The translations under genes were made by a program, and so were the position numbers. A stretch of 64,000 bases of DNA from Flavobacterium sp. SLB02 (lineage in GTDB: Bacteria > Bacteroidota > Bacteroidia > Flavobacteriales > Flavobacteriaceae), in the NCBI RefSeq assembly GCF_009664855.1, contig NZ_CP045928.1, forward strand, positions 1,449,049 to 1,513,048, given 5' to 3'. This document shows positions 9,932 to 18,069 of this stretch, in pieces (positions within the stretch are counted from its first letter, which is position 1; each line of letters opens with the position of its first letter). The notes below the pieces were generated by a model. That model searched no databases, was not told the DNA's origin, and worked only from the letters and a program-made list of their open reading frames with translations.

Positions 9932-10345
9932 ATGTTCTTTACACTTACTCATGACCTAGTTCAATTTCAGTATGGATCAAATCAGTGGCAATACAGCTAT
10001 AATGAGATTGTAGAACTTGGTTTACTCAAAAAAAAGAAGACTTATCTTCTTGAAAATTGCGCTTTTATTGCAGTAACAGCCTTAGCGTATTATTGCATGG
10101 TTTTCTCTAATTTATCTGAGTTGTATTACATAGGGCCTACCTTACTGGTATATACAATTCTTATTATTTTGAGATTTCACAATGACATTGAATTTGAATA
10201 TTATGTCATTGTCAAAGATATCTATAAAAAAGAAACCAAAGTAAAAATCAATGGTATGGATCGTTCTGTAATAGGAAAACAGATCGATCATTTCTTAACT
10301 CTGAATTTTAATCGATTATTACAGAAAACAAAAAACAACCTATAA
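9932..10345 (+). CDS. Hypothetical protein with two membrane helices
   Basis: I do not recognise a family. The 137-residue product has ~35 soluble residues rich in aromatics, a basic KKKK patch, two adjacent hydrophobic helices (about 42-60 and 66-82) with a short extracytoplasmic loop, and a ~55-residue charged C-terminal tail. Both termini would be cytoplasmic. This resembles the small PH-like or bPH membrane proteins common in Flavobacteria, but the resemblance is weak. The gene precedes a possible 29-residue membrane peptide by 9 bp. Confidence 0.65.
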   Translation: MFFTLTHDLVQFQYGSNQWQYSYNEIVELGLLKKKKTYLLENCAFIAVTALAYYCMVFSNLSELYYIGPTLLVYTILIILRFHNDIEFEYYVIVKDIYKKETKVKINGMDRSVIGKQIDHFLTLNFNRLLQKTKNNL

Positions 10346-10354
10346 AATTAAGCC

Positions 10355-10444
10355 ATGTTATTATCAGGAATTTCCCCTTACGATTTAGTTTTGATGGCTG
10401 CGGCTATTTTATATGGTTTTATTATTACCACTAAAAAAAAATGA
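10355..10444 (+). CDS. Possible 29-residue membrane peptide
   Basis: ATG at 10355 opens a 29-codon frame ending in TGA. The predicted peptide has a polar start, one hydrophobic helix (residues ~11-25, DLVLMAAAILYGFIITT) and a KKK tail, the layout of a single-pass peptide with a positive-inside C-terminus. It begins 9 bp after the preceding membrane-protein gene, so the two could be co-translated. No family can be assigned and no conservation evidence is available here, so it may be a chance frame. Confidence 0.35.
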   Translation: MLLSGISPYDLVLMAAAILYGFIITTKKK

Positions 10445-10465
10445 AAACACACTATTACACTAACC

Positions 10466-10512
10466 TACTATTGTGGTAGTATGAAATTAAACCTAATAGT
10501 ATAGCTGTACTA
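10466..10512. promoter_or_regulatory. Paired inverted-repeat candidate operators upstream of the XRE regulator
   Basis: Site 1 is TACTA-N6-TAGTA (10466-10481) and site 2 is TAGTA-N6-TACTA (10497-10512). Their centres are 31 bp apart, close to three helical turns, and both lie within 105 bp upstream of the XRE gene. A further 8-bp inverted repeat, GTATAGCT (10499-10506) with AGCTATAC (10539-10546), overlaps site 2. The arrangement fits autoregulation by a dimeric helix-turn-helix protein, but that is inference. Confidence 0.4.
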
Positions 10513-10566
10513 CTAAAAGTTTAATACCGGTCAGTTTTAGCTATACAAAATACCCCAAATAAAATT

Positions 10567-10953
10567 ATGACCACTTCGATAAAAAATAAAATCAAAAGCA
10601 TTAGAGAATTAAAAAATTATACCCAGGAATATATGGCGGATCAACTAGGAGTTACACAGGCAGGTTATAGTAAAATTGAAAAAGGAAAAACGATTCTTTC
10701 CTATGTAAAATTGGTCGAAATTGCCCGTATTCTCGAAGTTAGTGTAGAGGATGTTATTAGTTTTGACAGTCAGAGATATTTTAATAATGTCAATAAAGTT
10801 AGAGGAAACAATAACGGAAGTATTCAAATTAATTCAGATAATAGTGCTGCTCTTAAGGTGCTTTATGAAGATAAAATAAAGCTTTTAGAAAAATTACTAC
10901 TTAAAACAGAAGAAGAATTATGTCGTTATAAAGACAGATTTGGACAAATCTAA
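10567..10953 (+). CDS. XRE-family helix-turn-helix regulator with C-terminal coiled coil
   Basis: Residues ~8-64 form a Cro/C1-type helix-turn-helix (IRELKNYTQEYMADQLGVTQ, then GYSKIEKGKT). A short Asn/Ser-rich linker (~75-92) leads to a charged helix (~95-128) with a heptad-like pattern, probably a dimerisation coiled coil. The length (128) is usual for small Bacteroidota XRE proteins of this design. It would bind DNA as a dimer, and the inverted repeats just upstream are candidate sites. Its target genes are unknown; the membrane-protein genes upstream and the stress-type DUF1508 gene convergent to it are the only neighbours. Confidence 0.85.
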   Translation: MTTSIKNKIKSIRELKNYTQEYMADQLGVTQAGYSKIEKGKTILSYVKLVEIARILEVSVEDVISFDSQRYFNNVNKVRGNNNGSIQINSDNSAALKVLYEDKIKLLEKLLLKTEEELCRYKDRFGQI

Positions 10954-10957
10954 AAAC

Positions 10958-10987
10958 AAAAAACGGGGCAGTATAACCCCGTTTTTT
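10958..10987. terminator. Bidirectional terminator between XRE and DUF1508 genes
   Basis: An 11-bp perfect stem, AAAAAACGGGG with CCCCGTTTTTT, closes an 8-nt loop. The A- and T-runs on either side allow it to serve both convergent genes. Confidence 0.85.
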
Positions 10988-11008
10988 CTATAATTATAAA
11001 ATCTATTA

Positions 11009-11341
11009 TTATACTGTTTGATCATCTGTAGTTGCCTCGGACGCATTTGTTTTGACAGATGCAATTCCGTTATCTCTCGCGCTTGTACTTTCATACATTT
11101 CGCTCGATCCAATGATTTGACCGTTGCTGGCTTTTAAATTGAAGTACGGTTTTCCGCTTTTAGATTCCAGCTTATCAAATTTAGAATCATCCTTGGAATT
11201 GGTTTTCACAGATTCAATTCCGTTTAAGCAAGCTGCCTTTGTCGTATAACCTTCGCTGGTTAAAATAGTCTGGCCATTACCTGCCTTTAAATTAAATTGG
11301 AATTCACCATTGGTTCTTTTAGTAATTACAAATTTTCCCAT
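11009..11341 (-). CDS. YegP-like protein with two DUF1508 repeats
   Basis: Two ~50-residue copies of the DUF1508 motif are seen: FVITKRTNGEFQFNLKAGNGQ ... GY ... C ... GI.SVK and, from ~58, KSGKPYFNLKASNGQIIGSSE.MY.S...R.NGIASVK. The length (110) matches the E. coli YegP family. The molecular role of this fold is not established; it is often stress-associated. No signal peptide, so cytosolic. It converges on the XRE gene across a shared terminator. Confidence 0.85.
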   Translation of the reverse strand: MGKFVITKRTNGEFQFNLKAGNGQTILTSEGYTTKAACLNGIESVKTNSKDDSKFDKLESKSGKPYFNLKASNGQIIGSSEMYESTSARDNGIASVKTNASEATTDDQTV

Positions 11342-11471
11342 GTAGTTTTATTTAAGTTAAATATTATTTATTTTGCTACAGATAAAAATACAAAACTTGA
11401 TCATATAAATCATACAAATACAAAAAATAATTGATTTTTAAGGTGTTAATAAACAGTAGGTTTTGGTTCAA

Positions 11472-12227
11472 TTAATTCCCCATTCTAAAATCTGACACAC
11501 TTTTTTGATCCAGGCTAATTTCTTCAAAAATACTTCGTGTTCCTTTATCGACAGGACATTGTGTACTGATTCCCATCCAGATTGTTTTAGGATAATTGTT
11601 TTTGTACAAACGAACCATTTGCCAGTTTTTCTTATCCAAAGAATAATAACTAGCCACCGTGCGGGTATCAGATGATATTTTCATATAAATCGTTGGATTC
11701 TGGACAACATCATGATTATTATCGTCCGAAGTGCCAATGGTACGTACCGTTACCACACGATGATTGCCACGTTCGTCTTGCTCGAAACAAAATTTTTGGT
11801 AGAAATTATCATTGACATAAATATATAAAACACCTGCATTGTACAATCCTTTCTCTGTAAACTCAGGGGTTACTTTAGCAATTAAAGTAAAAGGTTTTGT
11901 ATTATCGACTCTCGATAGCAAAATAGGAGCACTATTGTTGGATAATTCGCCATTTGGATCAGAAAAATAATCTTTCTTTTCACCTGCGCGGAAAATTACT
12001 TTACCATTTGTATCGGCTCTTGCCAAAGTATCAGCCCCATTAATGGATTTTGTAAAATGAATATTAGCAAGTTTAATATCGCAAGAACTGCCGTTTACAA
12101 AGGCAGAATCTGTTTTTTGGCTGTTTTTTGAAGTTACTTCTGATATTTCTTTTTGGTTATTGTTTCCGCAGGCCGATAATAAAGTTAAACCGGATAAAAC
12201 GCAGAAAACATAAAATTTTGATTTCAT
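11472..12227 (-). CDS. DUF1349-family lipoprotein
   Basis: The lipobox LLSAC (Cys ~20) follows a hydrophobic signal, so the mature protein should be membrane-anchored. After a ~25-residue polar linker, residues ~50-245 look like the DUF1349 concanavalin-type fold (FRAGEKKDYFSDP, PFTLIAKVTPEF, AGVLYIYVND, WMGISTQCP). Family members are often annotated as regulation-of-enolase or glycan-binding proteins, without firm biochemistry. It stands alone with its own promoter and is divergent from the LuxR gene. A carbohydrate-binding role is possible in this glycan-rich window but not shown. Confidence 0.75.
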   Translation of the reverse strand: MKSKFYVFCVLSGLTLLSACGNNNQKEISEVTSKNSQKTDSAFVNGSSCDIKLANIHFTKSINGADTLARADTNGKVIFRAGEKKDYFSDPNGELSNNSAPILLSRVDNTKPFTLIAKVTPEFTEKGLYNAGVLYIYVNDNFYQKFCFEQDERGNHRVVTVRTIGTSDDNNHDVVQNPTIYMKISSDTRTVASYYSLDKKNWQMVRLYKNNYPKTIWMGISTQCPVDKGTRSIFEEISLDQKSVSDFRMGN

Positions 12228-12268
12228 AAAGTGCTTTTTTTAAATAGAAAAATTATATTTTAGTTTAT

Positions 12269-12299
12269 CAAAAATACCATTGCTTTCCAGAAGCCACAA
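12269..12299 (-). promoter_or_regulatory. Promoter for the DUF1349 lipoprotein gene
   Basis: On the - strand TATTTTTG (12269-12276) matches TAnnTTTG and TTG (12297-12299) lies 20 bp upstream. The start codon is 42 bp downstream. Confidence 0.5.
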
Positions 12300-12330
12300 T
12301 ACGTAAAATTAACCATTTTTAATCCTGTTT

Positions 12331-13104
12331 ATGTCAAATGTATCCGTCGAGAGTCAATTATCAGCCACTTTATTAGAACAAACATTTTCGATAGAAGAAT
12401 GCAATGATATAGAAACCTTCAAAAAATTAGTAGCAGGATATGTAAGCCTGGATCAATGCGTGGCCGTTTTATCTGATTTTCAAGCTGATTGCAGTTATAT
12501 TTATGCCGGTAATTTCGGCAAAGTATTTGGTTTACCGGCAGAAAACTCCGTGATCGATTCTGCCTTCGAAGAATGTATTTTTACTAAAATTCATCCTGAC
12601 GATTTAATCGAGCGTCATATTTTGGAACTCAATTATTTTCAATATCTAAAAACACTGCCTTATCAGGACAGTCATAAATACAGTACATCGAGCCGTATTC
12701 GTACTCAAAATATACTGGAGAATTGTGCCTATATCAATCACAGAACCATTTATCTAAAAAGCTTTAGTAATGGGAGTGTGTGGCTGGCACTGTGTCTTTA
12801 CGCGCCATCGGCAGATACCCAACCCCGTTTAGGAATCGACCCTAAAATAATAAACATTGAAACCGGTGAGGTTATTGCGATCGAAAAATACAAACATTAC
12901 CAGCAAACCCTGCTCTCCAAAAGAGAACTCGAAATCCTGACACTTGTAGCAAAAGGAAGCAACAGCACACAAATTGCAACACAACTCAATATTTCGGTTT
13001 ATACCGTACGGCGCCACAGGCAAAATATTATCGAAAAAATGAAAGTAGCCAATACTACCGAAGCGGTAAAAACAGCTATGGTTATGGGAATCATATCGAT
13101 TTAA
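12331..13104 (+). CDS. LuxR-type transcriptional regulator with N-terminal PAS-like domain
   Basis: Residues ~190-257 form a LuxR/NarL helix-turn-helix (LLSKRELEILTLVAKGSNSTQIA, then NISVYTVRRHRQNIIEKMKVANTTEAV). The preceding ~150 residues, including YAGNFGKVFGLPAE and FTKIHPDDL, resemble the PAS-type sensor part of the Flavobacterial LuxR proteins. No receiver domain or phosphorylatable Asp context is evident. Length and organisation fit a one-component regulator. It sits 100 bp upstream of the xdhC gene on the same strand, but a good promoter precedes xdhC, so it is probably a separate unit. Its signal and targets are unknown. Confidence 0.8.
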   Translation: MSNVSVESQLSATLLEQTFSIEECNDIETFKKLVAGYVSLDQCVAVLSDFQADCSYIYAGNFGKVFGLPAENSVIDSAFEECIFTKIHPDDLIERHILELNYFQYLKTLPYQDSHKYSTSSRIRTQNILENCAYINHRTIYLKSFSNGSVWLALCLYAPSADTQPRLGIDPKIINIETGEVIAIEKYKHYQQTLLSKRELEILTLVAKGSNSTQIATQLNISVYTVRRHRQNIIEKMKVANTTEAVKTAMVMGIISI

Positions 13105-13178
13105 ATATCATGGTTAAAAATATTTTTTTTGAATTAATACTTTAAGAGATTTAGATCTTCGGCAAAAAAATAATTAGC

Positions 13179-13186
13179 TATTTTTG
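13179..13186 (+). promoter_or_regulatory. -7 promoter element for xdhC-mocA
   Basis: TATTTTTG matches TAnnTTTG and lies 19 bp before the xdhC start codon. A -33 element is not clear. Confidence 0.4.
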
Positions 13187-13205
13187 TTAAGCACGATTTA
13201 TTAAT

Positions 13206-14336
13206 ATGAAGGAAATAAGCGAGATTCTAAAAGCACATTCCCAGGCAAAAGCTACCGGAAAAAAGACAGCACTTGCCACTGTGGTAAAGGTCGAGGGTTC
13301 ATCTTACCGTCAGCCCGGAGCACGAATGCTCGTTACTGAGGATGGCTTGCTTACAGGCGCCATTAGCGGAGGCTGTTTAGAAGGCGATGCATTGCGAAAA
13401 GCGCTTCTTTCAATCCATCAGCAACAAAACAAATTAATTACTTATAATACAAGTAATGAAGATGATAGCGAAGTAGGTTTGCAATTAGGTTGCAACGGAA
13501 TTGTGCATATCCTTTTTGAATATATTGATGATGAGGTCGGGAATAATCCAATTAAGCTTTTGCAGCAATTAGAACTGGAAAGAAAAGATGCTGTCATAGC
13601 AACCGTTTTTTCATTAAAAAGACAAGCGACTCAGCAAGGAACCATATTGTTTTACAGGGAAAATGAAGCCCCAATCTACAGAAGTGATAGTATGTCTGAT
13701 ATTCTGGAAGATGTAAAACAGGCATTGAATACCAAAACAACATTGATAAAAAAACTTCACGATGAGCAGCAGAATGAGCTTTTGGCAGATTATATAAATC
13801 CTCCCGTTTCTCTTATTATTGTTGGAGCAGGAAATGACGTTCAGCCATTGGTAAAAATGACTTCGTTATTAGGTTGGGAAATTACCATTGGCGAAGGCCG
13901 AGCCACACATGCTACAAAAAAGAGATTTCCCCAAGCCAAAGAGATTTTAGTTGTAAAACCCGAACAATTATTAGAGAATATAATTATCGATCAACAGACT
14001 TATTTTGTCCTGATCACGCACAATTATAGATATGATTTGGCAGTTTTAAAACTTCTGGTAAAAACCAATTGTAATTATATTGGAATTTTGGGTCCAAAAA
14101 CAAAACTCAATCGTATGCTCGATGATTTAAATAACGAAGGCATAGAATTGACTGACGAAAAACTAAACACCATTTACGGCCCAATAGGACTTGATTTGGG
14201 AGCAGAAACATCAGAAGAAATAGCCTTATCGATCCTGGCAGAAATTAAAGCAGTGATGAGCGGTAAGCAAGGTATTTCATTAAAATATAAAACAGAAAAA
14301 ATACATACTCCAACCAATAGAACTTGTGTGATATGA
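13206..14336 (+). CDS. xdhC: XdhC-family molybdenum hydroxylase maturation factor
   Basis: XdhC-type proteins bind molybdenum cofactor, help insert the terminal sulfido ligand and deliver the cofactor to hydroxylases. The N-terminal domain (~15-115) shows SSYRQPGARMLV, GAISGGCLEGD and LQLGCNG, conserved in XdhC/CoxI. The C-terminal Rossmann domain (~198-350) begins SLIIVGAGNDVQPL and includes ITHNYRYDLAVL and IGILGPKTK. The length (376) is typical. Its TGA overlaps the ATG of the MocA-like gene (ATGA), so the two are translationally coupled. The hydroxylase subunits and a cysteine desulfurase follow, which is the expected partner set. Confidence 0.92.
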   Translation: MKEISEILKAHSQAKATGKKTALATVVKVEGSSYRQPGARMLVTEDGLLTGAISGGCLEGDALRKALLSIHQQQNKLITYNTSNEDDSEVGLQLGCNGIVHILFEYIDDEVGNNPIKLLQQLELERKDAVIATVFSLKRQATQQGTILFYRENEAPIYRSDSMSDILEDVKQALNTKTTLIKKLHDEQQNELLADYINPPVSLIIVGAGNDVQPLVKMTSLLGWEITIGEGRATHATKKRFPQAKEILVVKPEQLLENIIIDQQTYFVLITHNYRYDLAVLKLLVKTNCNYIGILGPKTKLNRMLDDLNNEGIELTDEKLNTIYGPIGLDLGAETSEEIALSILAEIKAVMSGKQGISLKYKTEKIHTPTNRTCVI

Positions 14337-14923
14337 ATGAGCTAACAGGAATTGTTGTTTTAGCAGCCGGAAGCTCCTCAAGATTGGGACAACCCAAACA
14401 ATTGCTTTGGTATAAAAATACTTCTCTTTTAAAAAATACAATTTCCCAAGCTTCTCAGATACCAAATACTACAATTATAGTCGTGACAGGATCGAATCAC
14501 GAATTGATCCAAAAAGAAATTATAGGTACCAAAATAAAAACAATTTTTAACTCTGATTGGGAATTGGGTATGTCGTGTTCTATTGTAAAAGGTTTAAAAG
14601 AATTGCTAGGCCTAAATCCTGATATCAAAAAAGTAATTTTAGCAGTTTGTGATCAGCCCTATCTTACAAGTATAGTGTTTGAGAATCTGATAAGCGAACA
14701 TCAAAAAACACAAAAAGGAATTGTAGCCTGTACATACTCAGAAACTTTAGGAACCCCAGTACTTTTCGCTAAAAAATATTTCAACGAATTACTACAACTA
14801 AAAGGCCAGGAAGGCGCAAAAAAAATAATCAATAGATTCTTAGAAGATACCATTGCAGTTCCTTTTGAAAAAGGAAATATAGATATCGATACCATAGAGG
14901 ATTATAATGAGCTTATTTCTTAA
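14333..14923 (+). CDS. mocA: MocA/MobA-like molybdopterin nucleotidyltransferase
   Basis: The N-terminal signature GIVVLAAGSSSRLGQPKQLL (~6-25) is that of the NTP-transferase fold that adds CMP or GMP to molybdopterin. A central VILAVCDQPYL motif and a late GNIDIDTIEDY are also family-typical. I start at ATG 14333, which overlaps the xdhC stop; an in-frame TTG nine bases earlier is less likely. At 196 residues it matches MocA, which makes the cytosine dinucleotide cofactor used by xanthine-oxidase-family enzymes. That fits the PaoABC-like genes nearby. Confidence 0.9.
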   Translation: MNELTGIVVLAAGSSSRLGQPKQLLWYKNTSLLKNTISQASQIPNTTIIVVTGSNHELIQKEIIGTKIKTIFNSDWELGMSCSIVKGLKELLGLNPDIKKVILAVCDQPYLTSIVFENLISEHQKTQKGIVACTYSETLGTPVLFAKKYFNELLQLKGQEGAKKIINRFLEDTIAVPFEKGNIDIDTIEDYNELIS

Positions 14924-15131
14924 GGAGGTTTAAAGGTTCAAAGAGGCAAAGGAACAAAGATTCAGAGTAAAAAAAAACAATAAAGGATCGAGATAGGGTA
15001 CACAAGGATAGTTTAATCTTAGTCTGATAAAGTAACAATTTGAGTTTTCAGCAAAATTTCCAAAATATAATTCCGTTTCAGAATCTTAGCGCTTTAGCGA
15101 CTAAAAAAATCATCTTAACAGTGAAGAAAAA
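14924..15131. repeat. Convergent intergenic region with degenerate TTCAAAGAGGCAAAGG-type repeat
   Basis: Between the convergent mocA and cysteine desulfurase genes lie short degenerate units (GGTTCAAAGAGGCAAAGGAACAAAG near 14943, TCTTAGCGCTTTAGCGACT near 15084). They resemble other intergenic spacers in this window. No clear terminator hairpin is seen. Confidence 0.35.
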
Positions 15132-16268
15132 CTAAGATCTCAGCTGTCCTACCAAATCACAAATCCTCTTAATCACTACCAAAATTTCTTCTTCAGTGGT
15201 AAATTTTCCTAAACTAAAACGAATCGAATTCAAAGCATTTTCATCAGATAAACCCAAAGCCTTTAACACATGCGAAGGTTCAGAAGTAACAGCAGAGCAG
15301 GACGAACCATTAGAAACCGAAATATTTTGCAAAGCCAGAATCAGACTTTCAGAATTCACTCCCGGAAAGCAAATATTCGACGTATTATATATTCTGTTGG
15401 TGGTGTTTCCGTTTACAAACGATCCTTCAATTTGTAGTAAAGATTTTTCTAGCTGATCCCTAAGATTTTTTATTCTTTCCTGATCTGTTTTCATTTCCTC
15501 TTGGGCAATTTCACAAACTTTTCCCAAACCAATAATTCCAGGAATATTTAGCGTTCCGCTGCGTAATTTTCGTTGTTGCCCTCCGCCGTGTATTTGGGGA
15601 GCTAATTTTATTTTCGCTTGCGCGGAAAGATATAAAGCGCCTACACCCTTTGGTCCGTAAAATTTATGTGCCGAAAGAGACAAAAGATCAATCCCTGATT
15701 TTTGTACATCAACAGCCATTTTTCCAACAGCCTGGGTGGCATCGCACATAAAAAGAGAATTTTTAGAGTGAACGATTTCTGCTATTGCATCAATATCCTG
15801 AATTACACCAATTTCATTATTGACCATCATTACAATAACCACTAAAGTTTGATTAGTAATAGAGTCATTTAAAAGCTGAAGATCTAAAATACCATCAAAA
15901 GTCGCGGGTAAATATGTGAGCTCAAAACCAATACTTTCCATAAATTGACAAGTATCCAAAACAGCTTTATGTTCTGTACTAACCGTAACAATATGTTTCT
16001 TGTTTTGATTTACGAGCCCTTTTATAGCCAGGTTGATTGATTCTGTTGCGCCCGACGTAAAAATGATTTCTTCCGGAGTTGCCCCAATTAGGTTTGCAAC
16101 TTGCCATGCAGCCTCTTGGACAGCTTCATTTATGTTCAATCCTGCTAAATGAGCACTGCTCGCATTCGCATAGGAATGAGTAAAATAAGGAAGCATGGCA
16201 TTAAGTACACGTTTATCAAGTGGAGTTGTAGCGTTATTATCGAGGTAAATGGTTTGCTGTAGGGACAT
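15132..16268 (-). CDS. Cysteine desulfurase (NifS/IscS class)
   Basis: PLP-dependent removal of sulfur from L-cysteine to give an enzyme persulfide. Visible residues are the YLDNNATTPLD start, TSGATES, H100 in STEHKAV, the PLP lysine K202 in SAHKFYGPKG and the catalytic loop Cys C324 in NGSSCSA. I start at ATG 16268 (MSLQQTIYLDN) because family members begin there; an ATG 30 bases upstream would add a hydrophobic leader unlike the family. It lies between the xdhC-mocA pair and the divergent hydroxylase operon. Supplying sulfur for the Mo=S ligand, as NFS4 does in Rhodobacter capsulatus, is therefore likely. General Fe-S cluster supply is the alternative. Confidence 0.9.
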   Translation of the reverse strand: MSLQQTIYLDNNATTPLDKRVLNAMLPYFTHSYANASSAHLAGLNINEAVQEAAWQVANLIGATPEEIIFTSGATESINLAIKGLVNQNKKHIVTVSTEHKAVLDTCQFMESIGFELTYLPATFDGILDLQLLNDSITNQTLVVIVMMVNNEIGVIQDIDAIAEIVHSKNSLFMCDATQAVGKMAVDVQKSGIDLLSLSAHKFYGPKGVGALYLSAQAKIKLAPQIHGGGQQRKLRSGTLNIPGIIGLGKVCEIAQEEMKTDQERIKNLRDQLEKSLLQIEGSFVNGNTTNRIYNTSNICFPGVNSESLILALQNISVSNGSSCSAVTSEPSHVLKALGLSDENALNSIRFSLGKFTTEEEILVVIKRICDLVGQLRS

Positions 16269-16392
16269 TTTTAAATTCTTAATAAAGTAAAAATACAATT
16301 TAGTAATTTAAATCTAATTTTTTTAATGATTCTAAATTGTATTTAAAATGTTGTTTATGTGAATTTTGTGATTTTTTGTCACATAGGATTCT

Positions 16393-16400
16393 TAAATTTG
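16393..16400 (+). promoter_or_regulatory. -7 promoter element of the molybdenum hydroxylase operon
   Basis: TAAATTTG matches TAnnTTTG, 42 bp before the chosen start at 16443. TTTG occurs at 16365-16368, 24 bp upstream, as a possible -33 element. It also supports starting translation at 16443 rather than further upstream. Confidence 0.45.
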
Positions 16401-16442
16401 TTAGGAGTAACATTAGATTTTACTAATTTAAAAACAGTATTC

Positions 16443-17084
16443 ATGGCTGCCAAAAAAACAATTACTAACAAAGCAGTAGAAGAAGAATCCAGTTCTTCCC
16501 GACGTGATTTTATAAAAAAATCAGGCTTATTTACTGCGCTTGCTTTGACTCCGCCTTCATTGGTGATGGCTTCTGATAATAAATGGGATGAAAAAATCGC
16601 AGAATATTTAGAGACCGTTCCCTTATCACTTGAAGTAAATGGCGTAAAGCACAATATAAATGTTGAGCCCAGAACCACGCTGCTTGATTTATTACGAGAA
16701 CAATTGTTACTTACCGGAACCAAGAAAGGCTGCGATCATGGACAGTGCGGGGCTTGTACCGTTCATGTAAATGGCACCAGAATACTTTCTTGCCTTTCAT
16801 TGGCATCCATGCAGCAAAATGCTCAGGTAACCACTATCGAAGGACTTTCAAAAGGAAAAAAACTACATCCCATGCAGGAAGCTTTCATTAAAAAGGATGG
16901 TTTTCAATGTGGCTATTGCACTCCCGGACAAATTATGTCAGGTATAGCCTGTATCAAAGAAGGTCATGCCAACAGCAGAGAAGAAATAAGGGAATATATG
17001 AGCGGAAATATTTGCAGATGCGGAGCTTATCATAATATTGTCGATGCCATTACAGAAGTTAAGGAAGGAGGGAAGCCATTATGA
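16443..17084 (+). CDS. paoA: [2Fe-2S] subunit of a periplasmic molybdenum hydroxylase (PaoA-like)
   Basis: The protein transfers electrons from the Mo site to FAD through two [2Fe-2S] clusters. Cluster II ligands (plant-ferredoxin type) are C97, C102, C105 and C117. Cluster I ligands are C156, C159, C191 and C193 in CGYCTPGQ and ICRCGAY. A twin-arginine motif (R20-R21, SSSRRDFIKKSG) followed by a hydrophobic stretch predicts Tat export of the folded enzyme. I start at ATG 16443; a longer in-frame start at 16359 would put 28 unrelated residues before it and lies upstream of the promoter element. TGA overlaps the next ATG by four bases (ATGA). This matches E. coli PaoA (YagT). Confidence 0.92.
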   Translation: MAAKKTITNKAVEEESSSSRRDFIKKSGLFTALALTPPSLVMASDNKWDEKIAEYLETVPLSLEVNGVKHNINVEPRTTLLDLLREQLLLTGTKKGCDHGQCGACTVHVNGTRILSCLSLASMQQNAQVTTIEGLSKGKKLHPMQEAFIKKDGFQCGYCTPGQIMSGIACIKEGHANSREEIREYMSGNICRCGAYHNIVDAITEVKEGGKPL

Positions 17085-18061
17085 AAAACTTTCAGATCAT
17101 AAGAGCATTATCATCAAAATCAGCAGTAACTACTCTTGCCAAAGAAAACTCAGCCATGTTTATTGCCGGAGGAACCAATCTTGTCGATTTGATGAAGAAA
17201 AATATTGTTGCTCCTGACAAGCTTATTGATATTAATGCAATCGATTTAAAACAAATACAATTCCTGACAGGAAAAGTTTCAATTGGCGCAATGGCCAAAA
17301 ACAGTCAGGTTGCCGAAGATAAAGTAATACAGGAAAAATACCCTTTACTGGCTTTGGCATTAGCTGCCGGTGCATCGCAACAAATCAGGCATATGGCCAG
17401 TGTAGGAGGAAATATGTTACAGCGTACGCGTTGTTCGTATTTTTATAATACCGATATGCCCTGCAATAAACGTACTCCTAAAAGTGGGTGCGGCGCCATT
17501 GGCGGATCCAATAGAATGCATGCGATTTTTGGTGCTTCGGATAGTTGCATTGCAGTGCATCCCAGTGATATGTGTGTGGCCCTTGCAGCCTTAGATGCTA
17601 CTGTTTTTGTTGAAGGTCCTAAAGGGAAAAGAGAAATTAAGTTCACTGATTTTCATAGACTTCCAGGCAATATGCCCGAAAAAGACAATACACTTGAAAA
17701 TAAAGAAATCATAACTTCAATCGAAATTCCGGATAATAATTTTTCAAAGAACAGTCATTATCTAAAAGTTCGCGACAGAACCAGTTATGCTTTTGCATTA
17801 ATATCTGTTGCCGTAGGTTTAGATATTCAAAATAATACAATTAAGGATGCAAGGCTTGCAATGGGAGGAGTGGCACATAAGCCATGGCGACTTACAGAAG
17901 CAGAAGAATTTTTGAAAGGAAAAACAGTTTCTCAAACCACATTCAGGCAAGCAGCTGATTTGGCTATGCATGGCGCAAGAAGTTACGGTGATAATGATTT
18001 TAAACTAACACTTGGACCAAACGCCATTACTGAAGCATTAACAATAGCGGCATCTAAATAA
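17081..18061 (+). CDS. paoB: FAD-binding subunit of the molybdenum hydroxylase (PaoB-like)
   Basis: The N-terminal half shows the FAD motif FIAGGTNLVDLMK and, later, IRHMASVGGN; the C-terminal CO-dehydrogenase flavoprotein domain is present (AMGGVAHKPWR). An insertion with cysteines in RTRCSYFY...MPCNKRTPKSGCGA, plus more cysteines downstream (DSC, DMC), matches the extra [4Fe-4S] cluster known for E. coli PaoB and absent from classical xanthine dehydrogenases. At 326 residues it has the normal PaoB size. It is coupled to paoA by a 4-bp overlap and lies 8 bp before paoC. Without its own leader it is probably co-exported with the Tat-bearing small subunit. Confidence 0.92.
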   Translation: MKNFQIIRALSSKSAVTTLAKENSAMFIAGGTNLVDLMKKNIVAPDKLIDINAIDLKQIQFLTGKVSIGAMAKNSQVAEDKVIQEKYPLLALALAAGASQQIRHMASVGGNMLQRTRCSYFYNTDMPCNKRTPKSGCGAIGGSNRMHAIFGASDSCIAVHPSDMCVALAALDATVFVEGPKGKREIKFTDFHRLPGNMPEKDNTLENKEIITSIEIPDNNFSKNSHYLKVRDRTSYAFALISVAVGLDIQNNTIKDARLAMGGVAHKPWRLTEAEEFLKGKTVSQTTFRQAADLAMHGARSYGDNDFKLTLGPNAITEALTIAASK

Positions 18062-18069
18062 TTTGAATT

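Noticed and set aside
16359..16442. Longer N-terminus for the PaoA-like subunit
   Set aside because: The upstream 28 residues lie before the promoter element at 16393-16400 and separate the twin-arginine motif from the N-terminus.
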